Source: Nonomuraea cavernae (lineage in GTDB: Bacteria > Actinomycetota > Actinomycetes > Streptosporangiales > Streptosporangiaceae). Taken from it: DNA of 64,000 nt. Below, in pieces: positions 1-10,192 of this stretch. The DNA is taken from positions 78,434 through 142,433 of the forward strand of contig NZ_BMNH01000001.1 in NCBI RefSeq assembly GCF_014646355.1, written 5' to 3'. Each line of letters begins with the position of its first letter. Within the stretch, counting starts at the first letter, position 1. Position numbers and translations under genes: made by a program. The notes under the pieces were generated by a model, which was not told where the DNA came from, did not search any database, and was given only the letters and a program-made list of their open reading frames with translations.

Positions 1-2592
<2,592 letters not shown>

Positions 2593-2880
2593 TTACCTAC
2601 CCAACACATATGCGACGGACATGCTCCGACGTCCGTCTGATCCTCCTGAAAGTTGCGGCACCGTCACCCGAGTCACGGCATCGCCGATGAAACGTTCATC
2701 ACGCACAACCTTCACCGGGCAGGTACGGCCGCCCTTGGAACACCAGATAGGCCGGCGCGCCTCTCGCTCCTTCCGGCCCGCCGCTTACGGGGCCCTTGAC
2801 AGCCCCTTCCGCCTGAGATTTGCTCCTCTCCGCCACCACAACTCGCTCGACAGAGACGAAAGCTTGATCGAAAGGCGGAA

Positions 2881-2894
2881 TGTTAGCGCTAACA
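2881..2894. promoter_or_regulatory. Perfect 14-bp palindrome TGTTAGCGCTAACA, LacI-family operator candidate
   Basis: TGTTAGCGCTAACA is a perfect palindrome with a central CG step, the typical form of LacI-family sugar-responsive operators. It lies between the divergent xylanase and RibD-like genes, about 500 bp from the xylanase start and 200 bp from the reductase start. Control of the xylanase by a LacI-type regulator is inference. Confidence 0.5.
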
Positions 2895-3091
2895 ACCAAG
2901 GGGACTCGCCTGAGGGCGCGCCCCCTCCCTCCGTGAATCCCGGGAGAGACACCCCATCCGCGGATTCACCCTCTATGCATTTCGACCCGCTGTCGTTTCT
3001 TCGACCCGCTGTCGTTTTCGTCCAAGACGCCCGCCGGGTCCACGATCTACCGTGGACCCAGTAGTTCGCCCGAATATGAGGAGACAGCACA

Positions 3092-3670
3092 ATGCGTGAC
3101 CTGGTCTACACCGGTTTCATGTCGCTGGACGGCGTCGTGGACTCGCCCGGCGGCGGGCCGGGCGAGGAGCACCGCAGCGGCGGGTGGGTGGTCAAGGACC
3201 TCGATTTCGTCCCAGAAGCCTGGTCGCTGAAGGGCGAGGAACTCACCGACACGACGGCGCTGATGTTCGGCCGCCGCAGCTACGAGGCGTTCGCGCCGGT
3301 CTGGCCCGGCTCGGAGGACCACGCCGACTACAAGGAACTGCCCAAGTACGTGGTGTCGACCACGCTGTCCGACGACGCCCTCGTCGACGGGTGGGGGCCG
3401 ACGACGATCCTGCGCTCGACCGAGGACGTCGCCGCGCTCAAGGAGGGCGAGGGCGGCGCGATCTTCATCCACGGGAGCGCGGAGCTGGCCCGGCGGCTGT
3501 CGGATGCAGGCCTGATCGACCAGTACAACCTGCTCGTCTTCCCCGTGCTGCTCGGTGCCGGGAAGAGCCTGTTCGGCCGGGCTGACCGAGACAAGCACCT
3601 GCTGACGCTGCGGGAGTCGGAGAGCTACTCGAACGGGATCCTGAAGCTGGTCTACGACGTCAAGCGCTGA
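3092..3670 (+). CDS. Dihydrofolate reductase / RibD C-terminal family protein
   Basis: This 192-residue protein opens with the strand motif typical of the small RibD_C/DHFR-like reductases of actinomycetes (YTGFMSLDGVV). It continues with a GRRSYEAF segment and a late INQYN-like IDQYNLLVFPVLLGAGKSLF motif, the usual cofactor-binding C-terminal half of this family. It is probably an NADPH-dependent reductase; its substrate cannot be inferred. The ATG at 3092 follows GGAG at about 7-nt spacing. Its stop overlaps the 3' end of the convergent AraC-type gene by 19 bp. Confidence 0.85.
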   Translation: MRDLVYTGFMSLDGVVDSPGGGPGEEHRSGGWVVKDLDFVPEAWSLKGEELTDTTALMFGRRSYEAFAPVWPGSEDHADYKELPKYVVSTTLSDDALVDGWGPTTILRSTEDVAALKEGEGGAIFIHGSAELARRLSDAGLIDQYNLLVFPVLLGAGKSLFGRADRDKHLLTLRESESYSNGILKLVYDVKR

Positions 3671-4362
3671 CCCAGGTCGAGGGCGATCGCGCCGCCGGCG
3701 CCCTCGCGCAGCTGCCTGACGGTGCGTCCGACGTAGGAGCGCAGTGCTCGGGCCAGGTGCGGCTCGTCGAAGTAGTCGAGCTTGGCAACGACGTCGGCGG
3801 CCGGGTCGCCGGCGGCCAGCAGTGCCGCCGCCGTGCGGGCCCGTTCGATCTGCCGGACCACGCCCCGCGTCAGTCCGGTCGCGGCGCGGAACCGGCGTTC
3901 GACCGTGCGCCCCGAGACGGCCGGGCGGTGACCCCGCAGCACGTCGGCGACGAGCAGGTCACGGACCACGGTCCCGGCCCGGACGAGACTGTCGACCAGG
4001 GCCTCGGCGTCGTCGGGGCCGGGCGTCTCCCAGCGCGCGCCGTCCAGCCGGAACGTCCGCCGCCTGGTGTCGAGGAGCCCGATGCCGCCGTCGACCAGCG
4101 CCGGCGTGGGCACGGCCCGCAACGAGGTGCCCACGGCGAACTCGATGCCGGTGAAGGTCGCGCCCTCCGGCACCGGCGCCGTGCCGGTCCGGGTCTCGGG
4201 ACCGGTGATGCCCGCGTACGTCCGGCCGGCCTGCTCCCAGAACACCAGGCCCCAACACACCCCTGCGACGGACGTCATCGCAGTGACCTGCTCGCTCCTG
4301 CATGTCCACACGGTGTCGACCCACGGCGAGTCGGACCGACGCATCTCGAACCGCAGTCCCAC
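3652..4362 (-). CDS. AraC-type transcriptional regulator
   Basis: The C-terminal third has the AraC/XylS helix-turn-helix pattern: a GRTVERRFRAATGL helix, then VVAKLDYFDEPHLARALRSY, typical of the second HTH. The N-terminal 120 residues form the sensor half seen in DUF6597-like AraC regulators (motif RGPETRT-like, GIEFAVGT). I use the GTG at 4362 (236 aa), where family similarity begins. Its ribosome-binding site is weak, so the ATG at 4344 or the ATG at 4422 are alternatives. The frame stays open upstream but shows no family resemblance there. The gene converges on the RibD-like gene, and AraC regulators next to RibD/DHFR-like genes are common in actinomycetes. Confidence 0.8.
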   Translation of the reverse strand: MGLRFEMRRSDSPWVDTVWTCRSEQVTAMTSVAGVCWGLVFWEQAGRTYAGITGPETRTGTAPVPEGATFTGIEFAVGTSLRAVPTPALVDGGIGLLDTRRRTFRLDGARWETPGPDDAEALVDSLVRAGTVVRDLLVADVLRGHRPAVSGRTVERRFRAATGLTRGVVRQIERARTAAALLAAGDPAADVVAKLDYFDEPHLARALRSYVGRTVRQLREGAGGAIALDLGQRLTS

Positions 4363-4714
4363 GGGCGAAGAATACGCCGCTTCGCGTTCTAGTGGCTCGC
4401 CGGGGTATGCGGCTCCGGACATGCGCCATAAAGAGGGCGTTGTGCGATGAGGCTGCACCCACTTCCGCCTGACCGGCCTCTCTAGAACATGACTCCTCCT
4501 GGTCAAATTCCCTGCAAGCGGCATGCAAGTCCTTTCAATATCATTGAGAATGACGCCGCCGGTAATCCCTGCGGGGGAGGAGACGTATTTCGATTGACGT
4601 GCCGGGCCGAGAGAAGTTTCTCTCCAGCAAGGCAGCGACAGTAGGTGGCGTTCGGATGATAACGCGAACAACCGTGACAGACGGGATACCCGAATCGGGA
4701 TACGGGAGGAATGC
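4363..4714. other. Intergenic region between AraC gene and membrane protein gene
   Basis: These 352 bp divide the divergent AraC and membrane-protein genes. The segment is AT-richer around 4530-4560, with an imperfect inverted repeat TCAAT-ATC-ATTGA that may be an operator. On the minus strand an AGGAGGAG sequence (around 4492-4499) precedes an ATG that is followed after one codon by a stop, so it encodes nothing. No RNA gene was recognised. Confidence 0.5.
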
Positions 4715-5515
4715 TTGCAGTCATCCCACTCGCGCGTCCTCGCCATAATGCTCCACCCATGGCTCGCCGCCAAGCTCGTGTTCAAACCCAGAGTCGGACC
4801 ACTCAGAGAAGACCGGATACTGGATCGGCTCGCATTCTGGCGAGCAACGGTCGGCATGGCCACCATCGTGGTGATCACCTCCGGGTACCATGGCGTTCTT
4901 TACCCTTGGGCCAACTCATTCGGGAAGATGTTGCAGACTGGAGGCACTGCTCTTCTTCTGCCGCCGCTGTCGCTTCTCCTGATGCTCATCATCACCCGTC
5001 CCGGCCACCGCGCCCGACTCCTGCCCGGTGCGCGGCGTCTCCTGGTACGTGCGGCGCTCGCACTGACCGTCATCTGCCTGCCGTTCCTCCTGCTGTTTCT
5101 TCACCCCAATCCCTCCATCAACATCGACGGAGAGGGAGTAGGAGTACTCGCCCTCATACTCGCGCTGCCCTTCCTTCTCCTCTGGTACTGCTGCTTCTGG
5201 GGCTGCACCATCTACTGGGCAGCGCGTACCGGCATGTGGACCGGCGAGATCCACCCGCTGCTCGCGCCGATCGGCACAACGCTCATCATGCTGCTGATCA
5301 ATGTCTCAGAGCTCTGGGAAGGCGACTCCAAAGAGGTGCCCCACTGGATATGGCTGACGCTGAACCTCTGCGGGACCGTCACGTCCCTGCTGCTGTCCTT
5401 CGCGGAATATCGACACCTGCGGTCAATCGGTTACCGGTTCCGCAATGGACCGGAACCGATGACCCGCAGTGCACCCGTACCGATGACCCACGGTGAACCG
5501 GAACCGGCACAGTGA
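4715..5515 (+). CDS. Polytopic membrane protein of unknown function
   Basis: The 266-residue product has about six hydrophobic segments (roughly residues 45-65, 72-92, 108-130, 143-172, 184-200 and 215-235), short loops, and a proline/glutamate-rich C-terminal tail with a repeated PxPMT motif. No enzymatic or transporter signature is visible. The start is decided by the ribosome-binding site: GGGAGGA at 4703-4709 is correctly spaced for the TTG at 4715, while the ATG at 4711 is too close and in another frame. A later in-frame ATG is at 4748. It is followed by a convergent GPP34 gene. Confidence 0.7.
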   Translation: MQSSHSRVLAIMLHPWLAAKLVFKPRVGPLREDRILDRLAFWRATVGMATIVVITSGYHGVLYPWANSFGKMLQTGGTALLLPPLSLLLMLIITRPGHRARLLPGARRLLVRAALALTVICLPFLLLFLHPNPSINIDGEGVGVLALILALPFLLLWYCCFWGCTIYWAARTGMWTGEIHPLLAPIGTTLIMLLINVSELWEGDSKEVPHWIWLTLNLCGTVTSLLLSFAEYRHLRSIGYRFRNGPEPMTRSAPVPMTHGEPEPAQ

Positions 5516-5552
5516 GCCCCTTTCATGCCAAGTGACATGATCGGGTCAGCGG

Positions 5553-6509
5553 CTACTCGCCACCGTCACCACCATCCCCGTCACTACCGCCCCCGTCACC
5601 TCGACTTCTCCGGGAAATGCTCACAGCAAGCATTGCGCTGGTTTCCCTCATCTCTTCCGACAGTGCCCCCGCCGCTCCGTTTCCGTGGACGCGGTTGAAT
5701 CGTTGGCTCGTGCTCGAGGTCAGTCCCAGTTCGTCGTTCAGCCCGGCCTCCGCCATGAGGTTCAGCAAGAGCAGCATGTGTTCGTCCAGGGGAACCCTTC
5801 CGTCGCCGACGGCACGAAGCCGGCTGATCAGCTCGTTGCGCACGGAGGGATCCGGGTAGTGGCGTTCTTCCTGTCTCGGCCGAGAGCCTGGACTGTGAAA
5901 CAGCACACGACGTTCGGTCAGCGCCTCCCTGTGCAGGAGGAGTGCTTTGTCGCCGCGCAGCCGAAGCCACTTGTCCAGGCTTACCGGCCTGCTTTCGGAG
6001 CTTGTCCGGGCCGTAGCAAAGGGCATGAGGCGTCGCCGCGATTTTTCGAGGCGCTCCAGCTCTGCCATAAGCTCGTCGGCCCAGGCAAGTCCGGTGGGAG
6101 CAGGGTCCAGCACACGGATCGCGCCTGACCCGTACACCTGGACGCCGAAAAGCCTGAACTTCCGAGCCGTGACCTGCACCCTACGGCGCAACGCGAGTTC
6201 GCCGAGTTCCGCCCCCGCGCAAGCAATCGCGCTCCGCTCGTCATCGTAGGCGACCCCATTGCGGTACGAGAGGAGGAGGATCTCTTCGGGAAGGGACAGC
6301 TGCACTGGAGCGGACCCGGGCCCCGCGCTGCCCGACGCCGTACCGCCACTCTCGTAGCCACTTCCGGACTCGACCCCCACCCTCGTGTGATCCTCGGTGA
6401 CCTGCGATTCCTCATCGCCGTCGCCTCCCCAGAGTTTGCGCAGCGGGCGGCCCCAGCAACACCACCCAAGCCCTCCGGCCATCAGGAAAGCGGCACCAGC
6501 TCCCAGCAC
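5553..6509 (-). CDS. Membrane-anchored GPP34-family protein
   Basis: The protein has about 318 residues. Residues 1-25 form one hydrophobic segment ending in WCCWG. A low-complexity acidic/Ser-Gly linker follows, then the GPP34 fold: LPEEILLLSY start, an ALAGAVLAELAL-like helix (IACAGAELGELALRRR), VLDPAPTG, and the C-terminal RYPEAD-like HYPDPSVRNELISRLRA block. GPP34 proteins (yeast Vps74, human GOLPH3) bind phosphatidylinositol 4-phosphate; the bacterial members have no settled role. The tail is Gly/Asp-rich. GTG 6509 with GAAGG upstream is preferred over GTG 6533, which has no usable ribosome-binding site. The 5' end overlaps the upstream gene by 28 bp, suggesting one transcript. Confidence 0.75.
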   Translation of the reverse strand: MLGAGAAFLMAGGLGWCCWGRPLRKLWGGDGDEESQVTEDHTRVGVESGSGYESGGTASGSAGPGSAPVQLSLPEEILLLSYRNGVAYDDERSAIACAGAELGELALRRRVQVTARKFRLFGVQVYGSGAIRVLDPAPTGLAWADELMAELERLEKSRRRLMPFATARTSSESRPVSLDKWLRLRGDKALLLHREALTERRVLFHSPGSRPRQEERHYPDPSVRNELISRLRAVGDGRVPLDEHMLLLLNLMAEAGLNDELGLTSSTSQRFNRVHGNGAAGALSEEMRETSAMLAVSISRRSRGDGGGSDGDGGDGGE

Positions 6510-6964
6510 CGTGCCTTCGGACAGCAAGACCACCCCCCGATGGAGGAGATCAGCGTCAGCGGCACCAGGAGGAAAAGAAGAAGCACGGCGATGACGCGAC
6601 GCATGAACAACTTGAAGTCTTTGACAACCTCCCCCATTGCCAGCAGTTCATCCGGGTGATCCGTTCGCGCAGGGGGTGGCGGCGTGTCGAGCGCGCTGTC
6701 GCCCGAGGCGGCCGAAGGGAAGGATTGCCCGTCGGGCGCTTTCTGAGGCCCCGCTGAGTCCGCCGGTGTGAGGGGGGACGGGGGCGGCGTCTGCGAGGGT
6801 TCGATCCTGCCCAGAAAAGCTAGGATGCCCTTCCAGGCCAGGAACGCTGCGACGGCCCAAAACATGAGCGAGTTGAGCAAAGCCTCGCTGACCCAAGCAA
6901 GCCCGCCAACGACTCCGGCCAGCGCGAAAAGGGCTAGGCCGACATCGATCCGGAATTTTCGCAT
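6482..6964 (-). CDS. Small membrane protein preceding the GPP34 gene
   Basis: A 160-residue protein with two adjacent N-terminal transmembrane helices (about residues 5-25 and 29-52), a Pro/Ser-rich cytoplasmic or periplasmic stretch (60-110), and a C-terminal hydrophobic helix (about 130-150). No family was recognised. The ATG at 6964 has GAGAGG upstream. It is the first gene of a two-gene unit with the GPP34 protein, so a joint membrane role is inferred. Confidence 0.6.
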   Translation of the reverse strand: MRKFRIDVGLALFALAGVVGGLAWVSEALLNSLMFWAVAAFLAWKGILAFLGRIEPSQTPPPSPLTPADSAGPQKAPDGQSFPSAASGDSALDTPPPPARTDHPDELLAMGEVVKDFKLFMRRVIAVLLLFLLVPLTLISSIGGWSCCPKARCWELVPLS

Positions 6965-7085
6965 GCACACCTCTCTTGCCGGATGCGGAACCTCAGAGAG
7001 GCGGGTGGCGACTGCCCTGTGATTGCGGAACGACGGCGACAGGCGTCCGGCCCCCAATACCGATTCTGTCCAACGGGTGGCGCGG

Positions 7086-7330
7086 TCGGGGCGCGATCGT
7101 GCGCTCATCGAGTCTTACCCTCCCGCCGACATGCGCCACGAGATGTGCATAGACCCTGGCGACGTCCATGGCGTACTTCTCAACAGGGACCAACACGAGG
7201 ACGTCGTCCCCAAAAGCCTGCTCGTTGGGCCGTCGGCCACATCGACCATCTCCACGCCGACAAGCAACTCATCCACAGCGGTCGCCACGATCGCGGGTGC
7301 GGCGTTGTTCGGCGGGCCGTCTCCTCATCA
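7086..7330 (-). pseudogene. Degenerate vapC (PIN-domain toxin) remnant
   Basis: Read on the minus strand, one frame gives a DELLVGVEMVD-like segment. After a frame change comes VLVPVEKYAMDVARVYAHL, which closely parallels VLALIPVEEYTTDVARVHARL of the intact VapC at 12902-13309. The start, the first aspartate motif and the end are lost and at least one frameshift separates the two readable blocks. It is an inactive relic related to the toxin lying 5.6 kb away in the tRNA-Phe array. Confidence 0.65.
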
Positions 7331-7401
7331 TCCGAGACAAGCCCGGTCACCTTGTTAGCACCGCTTCCCCGATCCGTCACCTCGGCGAAACCCGTTCGTC
7401 A

Positions 7402-7437
7402 GAACAACTTGTTCGTTAGCATGGTTACAAACATGTT
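7402..7437. promoter_or_regulatory. Paired palindromes upstream of the AlbA_2 gene
   Basis: GAACAACTTGTTC (7402-7414) is a perfect 13-bp palindrome and AACATGTT (7430-7437) a perfect 8-bp one, both 20-55 bp upstream of the ATG at 7459 and in a locally AT-rich stretch. They look like the promoter/operator of the downstream regulator gene, possibly autoregulatory; that is inference. Confidence 0.4.
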
Positions 7438-7458
7438 GGCGAGCAAGCTCGGGAGTTC

Positions 7459-7592
7459 ATGGTGCTGACCGCCGATCTTGGGGAGATCGTCCAGAACCTG
7501 CGGGCGGTGGGTGCGGACATCAGCGACGTCGAGGTCAAGAAGGCGGAGGGCGGGCTGCCGAAGTCGTTGCGGGAAACACTGTCCGCGTTCGC
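7459..7592 (+). pseudogene. 5' part of AlbA_2-domain regulator gene, cut by IS21-type element
   Basis: ATG 7459 follows GGGAG at close spacing. The 44 codons up to 7592 encode the start of an AlbA_2 (Schlafen/AAA_4-type) domain: LGEIVQNL, then the EVKKAEGGLP and LRETLSAFA motifs. The frame breaks exactly where the insertion sequence begins. Removing 7593-10186 plus one 6-bp target copy restores a continuous 581-codon frame with the segment starting at 10193, giving the family-typical AFANxxGGxIxLG motif. Confidence 0.85.
7587..7592 (+). repeat. Target-site duplication GTTCGC, left copy
   Basis: GTTCGC lies immediately before the TG end of the element and is repeated at 10187-10192 directly after its CA end. 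IS21-family transposition usually duplicates 4-8 bp. Confidence 0.85.
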
Positions 7593-7663
7593 TGACGGCG
7601 GTCATGAGAAGCTCCCCATAGGCGGCCAGATACCGCCCCACTGATGGCCACGGGATTCCCCAC

Positions 7664-9280
7664 GTGCGGCCAGATATCTCCCCGCTTGATCGTGATCAGT
7701 CCCGGTCGGCGAGAGTCGAGCGGGTGAAGAGCAGCAGGGAGATCATGGAGATTCTTGAGGCGTATGACCTCACGGGGAGTTACCGCGCTGCGGCCGAGCT
7801 GTCCGGGTGCGACCACCACACGGTGGCCCGGTATGTGAAGATGCGCGCGGCCGGGCAGTCGCCCGAGCAGCGCAAGCACCGGGAACGGGCGATCGACGCG
7901 TACCTGCCGAAGATCGAAGAGCTGGTGGTGCGCTCGCGGGGGAAGGTCCGCGCGGATGTGGTGCACAAGCGGATCTCGGCGATGGGGTTCGCCGGCGGCG
8001 AGCGCACCACGCGGCGCACGGTGGCCGAGGCCAAGGCCCAGTACCGGCTGGGTCGGCACCGGGTCTACCGGCCCTGGGTTACCGAGCCGGGACTGTGGCT
8101 GCAGTGGGACTGGGGAACCGGCCCGGTGATCAAGGGGCGGCAGGTCACGTTGTGGTGCGCCTGGCTGGCCTGGTCTCGGTTTCGGGTGGTGATCCCGGTC
8201 TGGGACAAGACGCTGCCGACGATCGTGGCCTGCCTGGATGCGACACTCAGGAAGATCGGCGGGGTGCCCGCCTATGCACTGACCGATAACGAGAAGACCG
8301 TCACCACCGATCACGTGGCCGGGATCGCGGTGCGCAACGCCGAGATCGTGGAGGTGGCCAAGCATTACGGGATGACGATTCGCACCTGTATCCCGGCCGA
8401 CCCCGAGTCCAAGGGCGGCAGCGAGGCCACGGTGCGCATCGCCAAGGCCGACCTGGTGCCCACCGACACGAATCTGCTGCCCGAGTACCGGACGTTCGCG
8501 CAGGTGGAGGCCGCCTGCCGGGACTTTTGCGCCGGGGTCAACGGCCGCGTGCACCGGCAGACGCGCCGGGTTCCGGAGCAGATGCTGGCCGAGGAACGCC
8601 AGCGGCTGCACCCGCTGCCCAAGGCGCCGTTCACCGCGGCGTTCGGCACCACGCGGCGGGTGACCTGGGAGTGCACCATCTCCGTCGAAGGAGTGCGGTA
8701 CTCGGTGCCGCACCCTCTGGTCGACACCCGCGTGTGGGCTCGCTTCCATGGCGATGAGCTGATCGTCACCGCCGTCGCCGGGGACGGCACCGCGGCCGAG
8801 GTGGCCCGGCACCGGCGCGGCACTCCCGGAACCCCGGTCATCGACGAAGCGCACTACCCGCCGCGCGAGGACAAGCAGGCCGACCGCACCCCCAAGGCGG
8901 CCACGGCCGAGGAGGCGGCGTTCTTGATGCTCGGCCCCGGCGCCGCCTCGTGGCTGGTGGAGGCCGCCGCGGCAGGCACCCGGCGAGTGCGCGCCAAGAT
9001 GGCCGAGGCCGTCGCGCTGGCCAAGCTGCACACCCCCGCCGCCGTTGACCGCGCGCTCGGTACTGCGGCGATCACCGGCCGGTTCGCCGATGCGGACCTG
9101 CTGTCCATCCTGGATTACCAGCTCCGCCAGGCCGACGCCGAGCCCACCCGTGCCGGCGAGGGCCACAGCCTGCAGCCGGGTACATCGGCCTGGGCCGCCT
9201 TCGGCACCGGCACACCCCCGGTTTCCCCTGCGGCTTCTCCCGCGCCCGCTCACGACGACGATGAGAAGGATCTGATCTGA
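7664..9280 (+). CDS. istA: IS21-family transposase IstA
   Basis: This protein of up to 538 residues has an N-terminal helix-turn-helix (about residues 25-60: ILEAYDLTGSYRAAAEL), then an RNase H-like DDE integrase core with D in QWDWGTG, D in ALTDNEKT and E in ESKGGSE. The C-terminal region carries the Mu-transposase-like beta domain (ISVEGVRYSVP). It catalyses cleavage and strand transfer at the element ends. The start may be GTG 7664 or GTG 7724; similarity to the family begins near VKSSREIMEI, which favours 7724. istB follows after one base. Confidence 0.93.
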   Translation: MRPDISPLDRDQSRSARVERVKSSREIMEILEAYDLTGSYRAAAELSGCDHHTVARYVKMRAAGQSPEQRKHRERAIDAYLPKIEELVVRSRGKVRADVVHKRISAMGFAGGERTTRRTVAEAKAQYRLGRHRVYRPWVTEPGLWLQWDWGTGPVIKGRQVTLWCAWLAWSRFRVVIPVWDKTLPTIVACLDATLRKIGGVPAYALTDNEKTVTTDHVAGIAVRNAEIVEVAKHYGMTIRTCIPADPESKGGSEATVRIAKADLVPTDTNLLPEYRTFAQVEAACRDFCAGVNGRVHRQTRRVPEQMLAEERQRLHPLPKAPFTAAFGTTRRVTWECTISVEGVRYSVPHPLVDTRVWARFHGDELIVTAVAGDGTAAEVARHRRGTPGTPVIDEAHYPPREDKQADRTPKAATAEEAAFLMLGPGAASWLVEAAAAGTRRVRAKMAEAVALAKLHTPAAVDRALGTAAITGRFADADLLSILDYQLRQADAEPTRAGEGHSLQPGTSAWAAFGTGTPPVSPAASPAPAHDDDEKDLI

Positions 9281-9281
9281 C

Positions 9282-10073
9282 ATGGCCACCCCGCCGCGCA
9301 CCCTCCCCGCCACCGCCGGCGACCCGCTGGCTGAGGCCATCGAGCTGACCAGACGGCTCAAACTGCCGCACATCCGCCGCGCTCTGGCCGATCTGGTGCC
9401 CACCGCCAAGGCCCAGCGCTGGGATCCGGCCGAGGTCGTGCGCGTCCTGCTGGCCGAAGAGGCCGCCGGACGTGACCGGGCCAACCTCAACACCCGCAGA
9501 AAACGTGCTGCTTTCCCCACCGGCAAGACCTTCGGCGACTGGGATGAGACCGTCTCCTCCATCCCTCGCCCCACCCAAGATGCGCTCAAGGCCCTGGAAT
9601 GGGTGACACGACGGGAGAATCTCTGCATCTGCGGCCCGTCGGGCACGGGCAAGAGCCACTACAGCGAGGCGCTCGGCCAGGCCGCGGTCGAGGCCGGGAT
9701 GGCCGTCATGTGGTTCACCATCGAAGACCTCGGCGCGCTGGTCCGCCGCCATCGCGTGGATGACTCCATCGCCCGTGCGCTGACCCGCATCACCCGCGCC
9801 GACTTGATCATTGTGGACGACATCGGCCTGCTCCCGGTCTCCCCGGACGCCGCCGAGGGCTTCTACCGCCTGGTCGATGCCGCCTACGAGCGACGCAGTC
9901 TCGCGGTCAGCTCCAACCTGCATCCCTCGGGCTTCGACGAGATCATGCCCAAGACATTGGCCACCGCCACGGTCGACAGGCTTCTTCACCACGCCCATGT
10001 CGTCGTCACTCAGGGTGACAGCTTCCGGCTTACCCAAGCCACGACCGGGCAGGGGGTCAAGCCCTTCAGCTAA
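9282..10073 (+). CDS. istB: IS21-family helper ATPase IstB
   Basis: A 263-residue DnaC-like AAA+ ATPase with Walker A GPSGTGKS (about residue 118) and Walker B IIVDDIGLL (about 172). The N-terminal KLPHIRRAL and RANLNTRRKRA segments are typical of IstB. It assembles on target DNA and activates IstA for insertion. The ATG lies one base after the istA stop, so the pair is translationally coupled. Confidence 0.93.
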   Translation: MATPPRTLPATAGDPLAEAIELTRRLKLPHIRRALADLVPTAKAQRWDPAEVVRVLLAEEAAGRDRANLNTRRKRAAFPTGKTFGDWDETVSSIPRPTQDALKALEWVTRRENLCICGPSGTGKSHYSEALGQAAVEAGMAVMWFTIEDLGALVRRHRVDDSIARALTRITRADLIIVDDIGLLPVSPDAAEGFYRLVDAAYERRSLAVSSNLHPSGFDEIMPKTLATATVDRLLHHAHVVVTQGDSFRLTQATTGQGVKPFS

Positions 10074-10186
10074 CCAGATCAGAACCAGCGGTGGGGAGAT
10101 AGATGGCCGCCGTTGGGGAGGTCTTCATGGCCGCCAGCGGGGAGAACTCCAGGCCGCCTACGGGGAGAACCTACTGACCGTTGACA

Positions 10187-10192
10187 GTTCGC
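10187..10192 (+). repeat. Target-site duplication GTTCGC, right copy
   Basis: Identical to 7587-7592 and directly abutting the right end TTGACA of the insertion sequence. It marks the insertion point inside the AlbA_2 gene. Confidence 0.85.

Larger units (their letters stand above)
7593..10186 (+). mobile_element. IS21-family insertion sequence (2594 bp)
   Basis: The ends read TGACGGCGGTCA on the left and TGTCAACGGTCA on the reversed right end; imperfect terminal inverted repeats continue to a shared CTCCCC-TAGGCGGCC. Several further copies of a CTCCCC/GGCCGCC unit lie inside each end (7610-7690 and 10090-10165), as expected for the multiple transposase sites of IS21 elements. The element carries istA and istB in tandem, is flanked by a 6-bp duplication, and has no visible coding damage, so it may still be active and is likely a recent insertion. 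Confidence 0.92.

Noticed and set aside
4530-4560. Fur/iron-box-like sequence TCAATATCATTGA
   Set aside because: Only 5-bp arms, no iron-related gene nearby, and a weak match to known boxes. Left as an unassigned inverted repeat.
4503-4760. Small minus-strand gene in the AraC upstream region
   Set aside because: No ribosome-binding site and Cys/Arg-rich unlikely composition; it also overlaps the promoter and start of the membrane protein gene.
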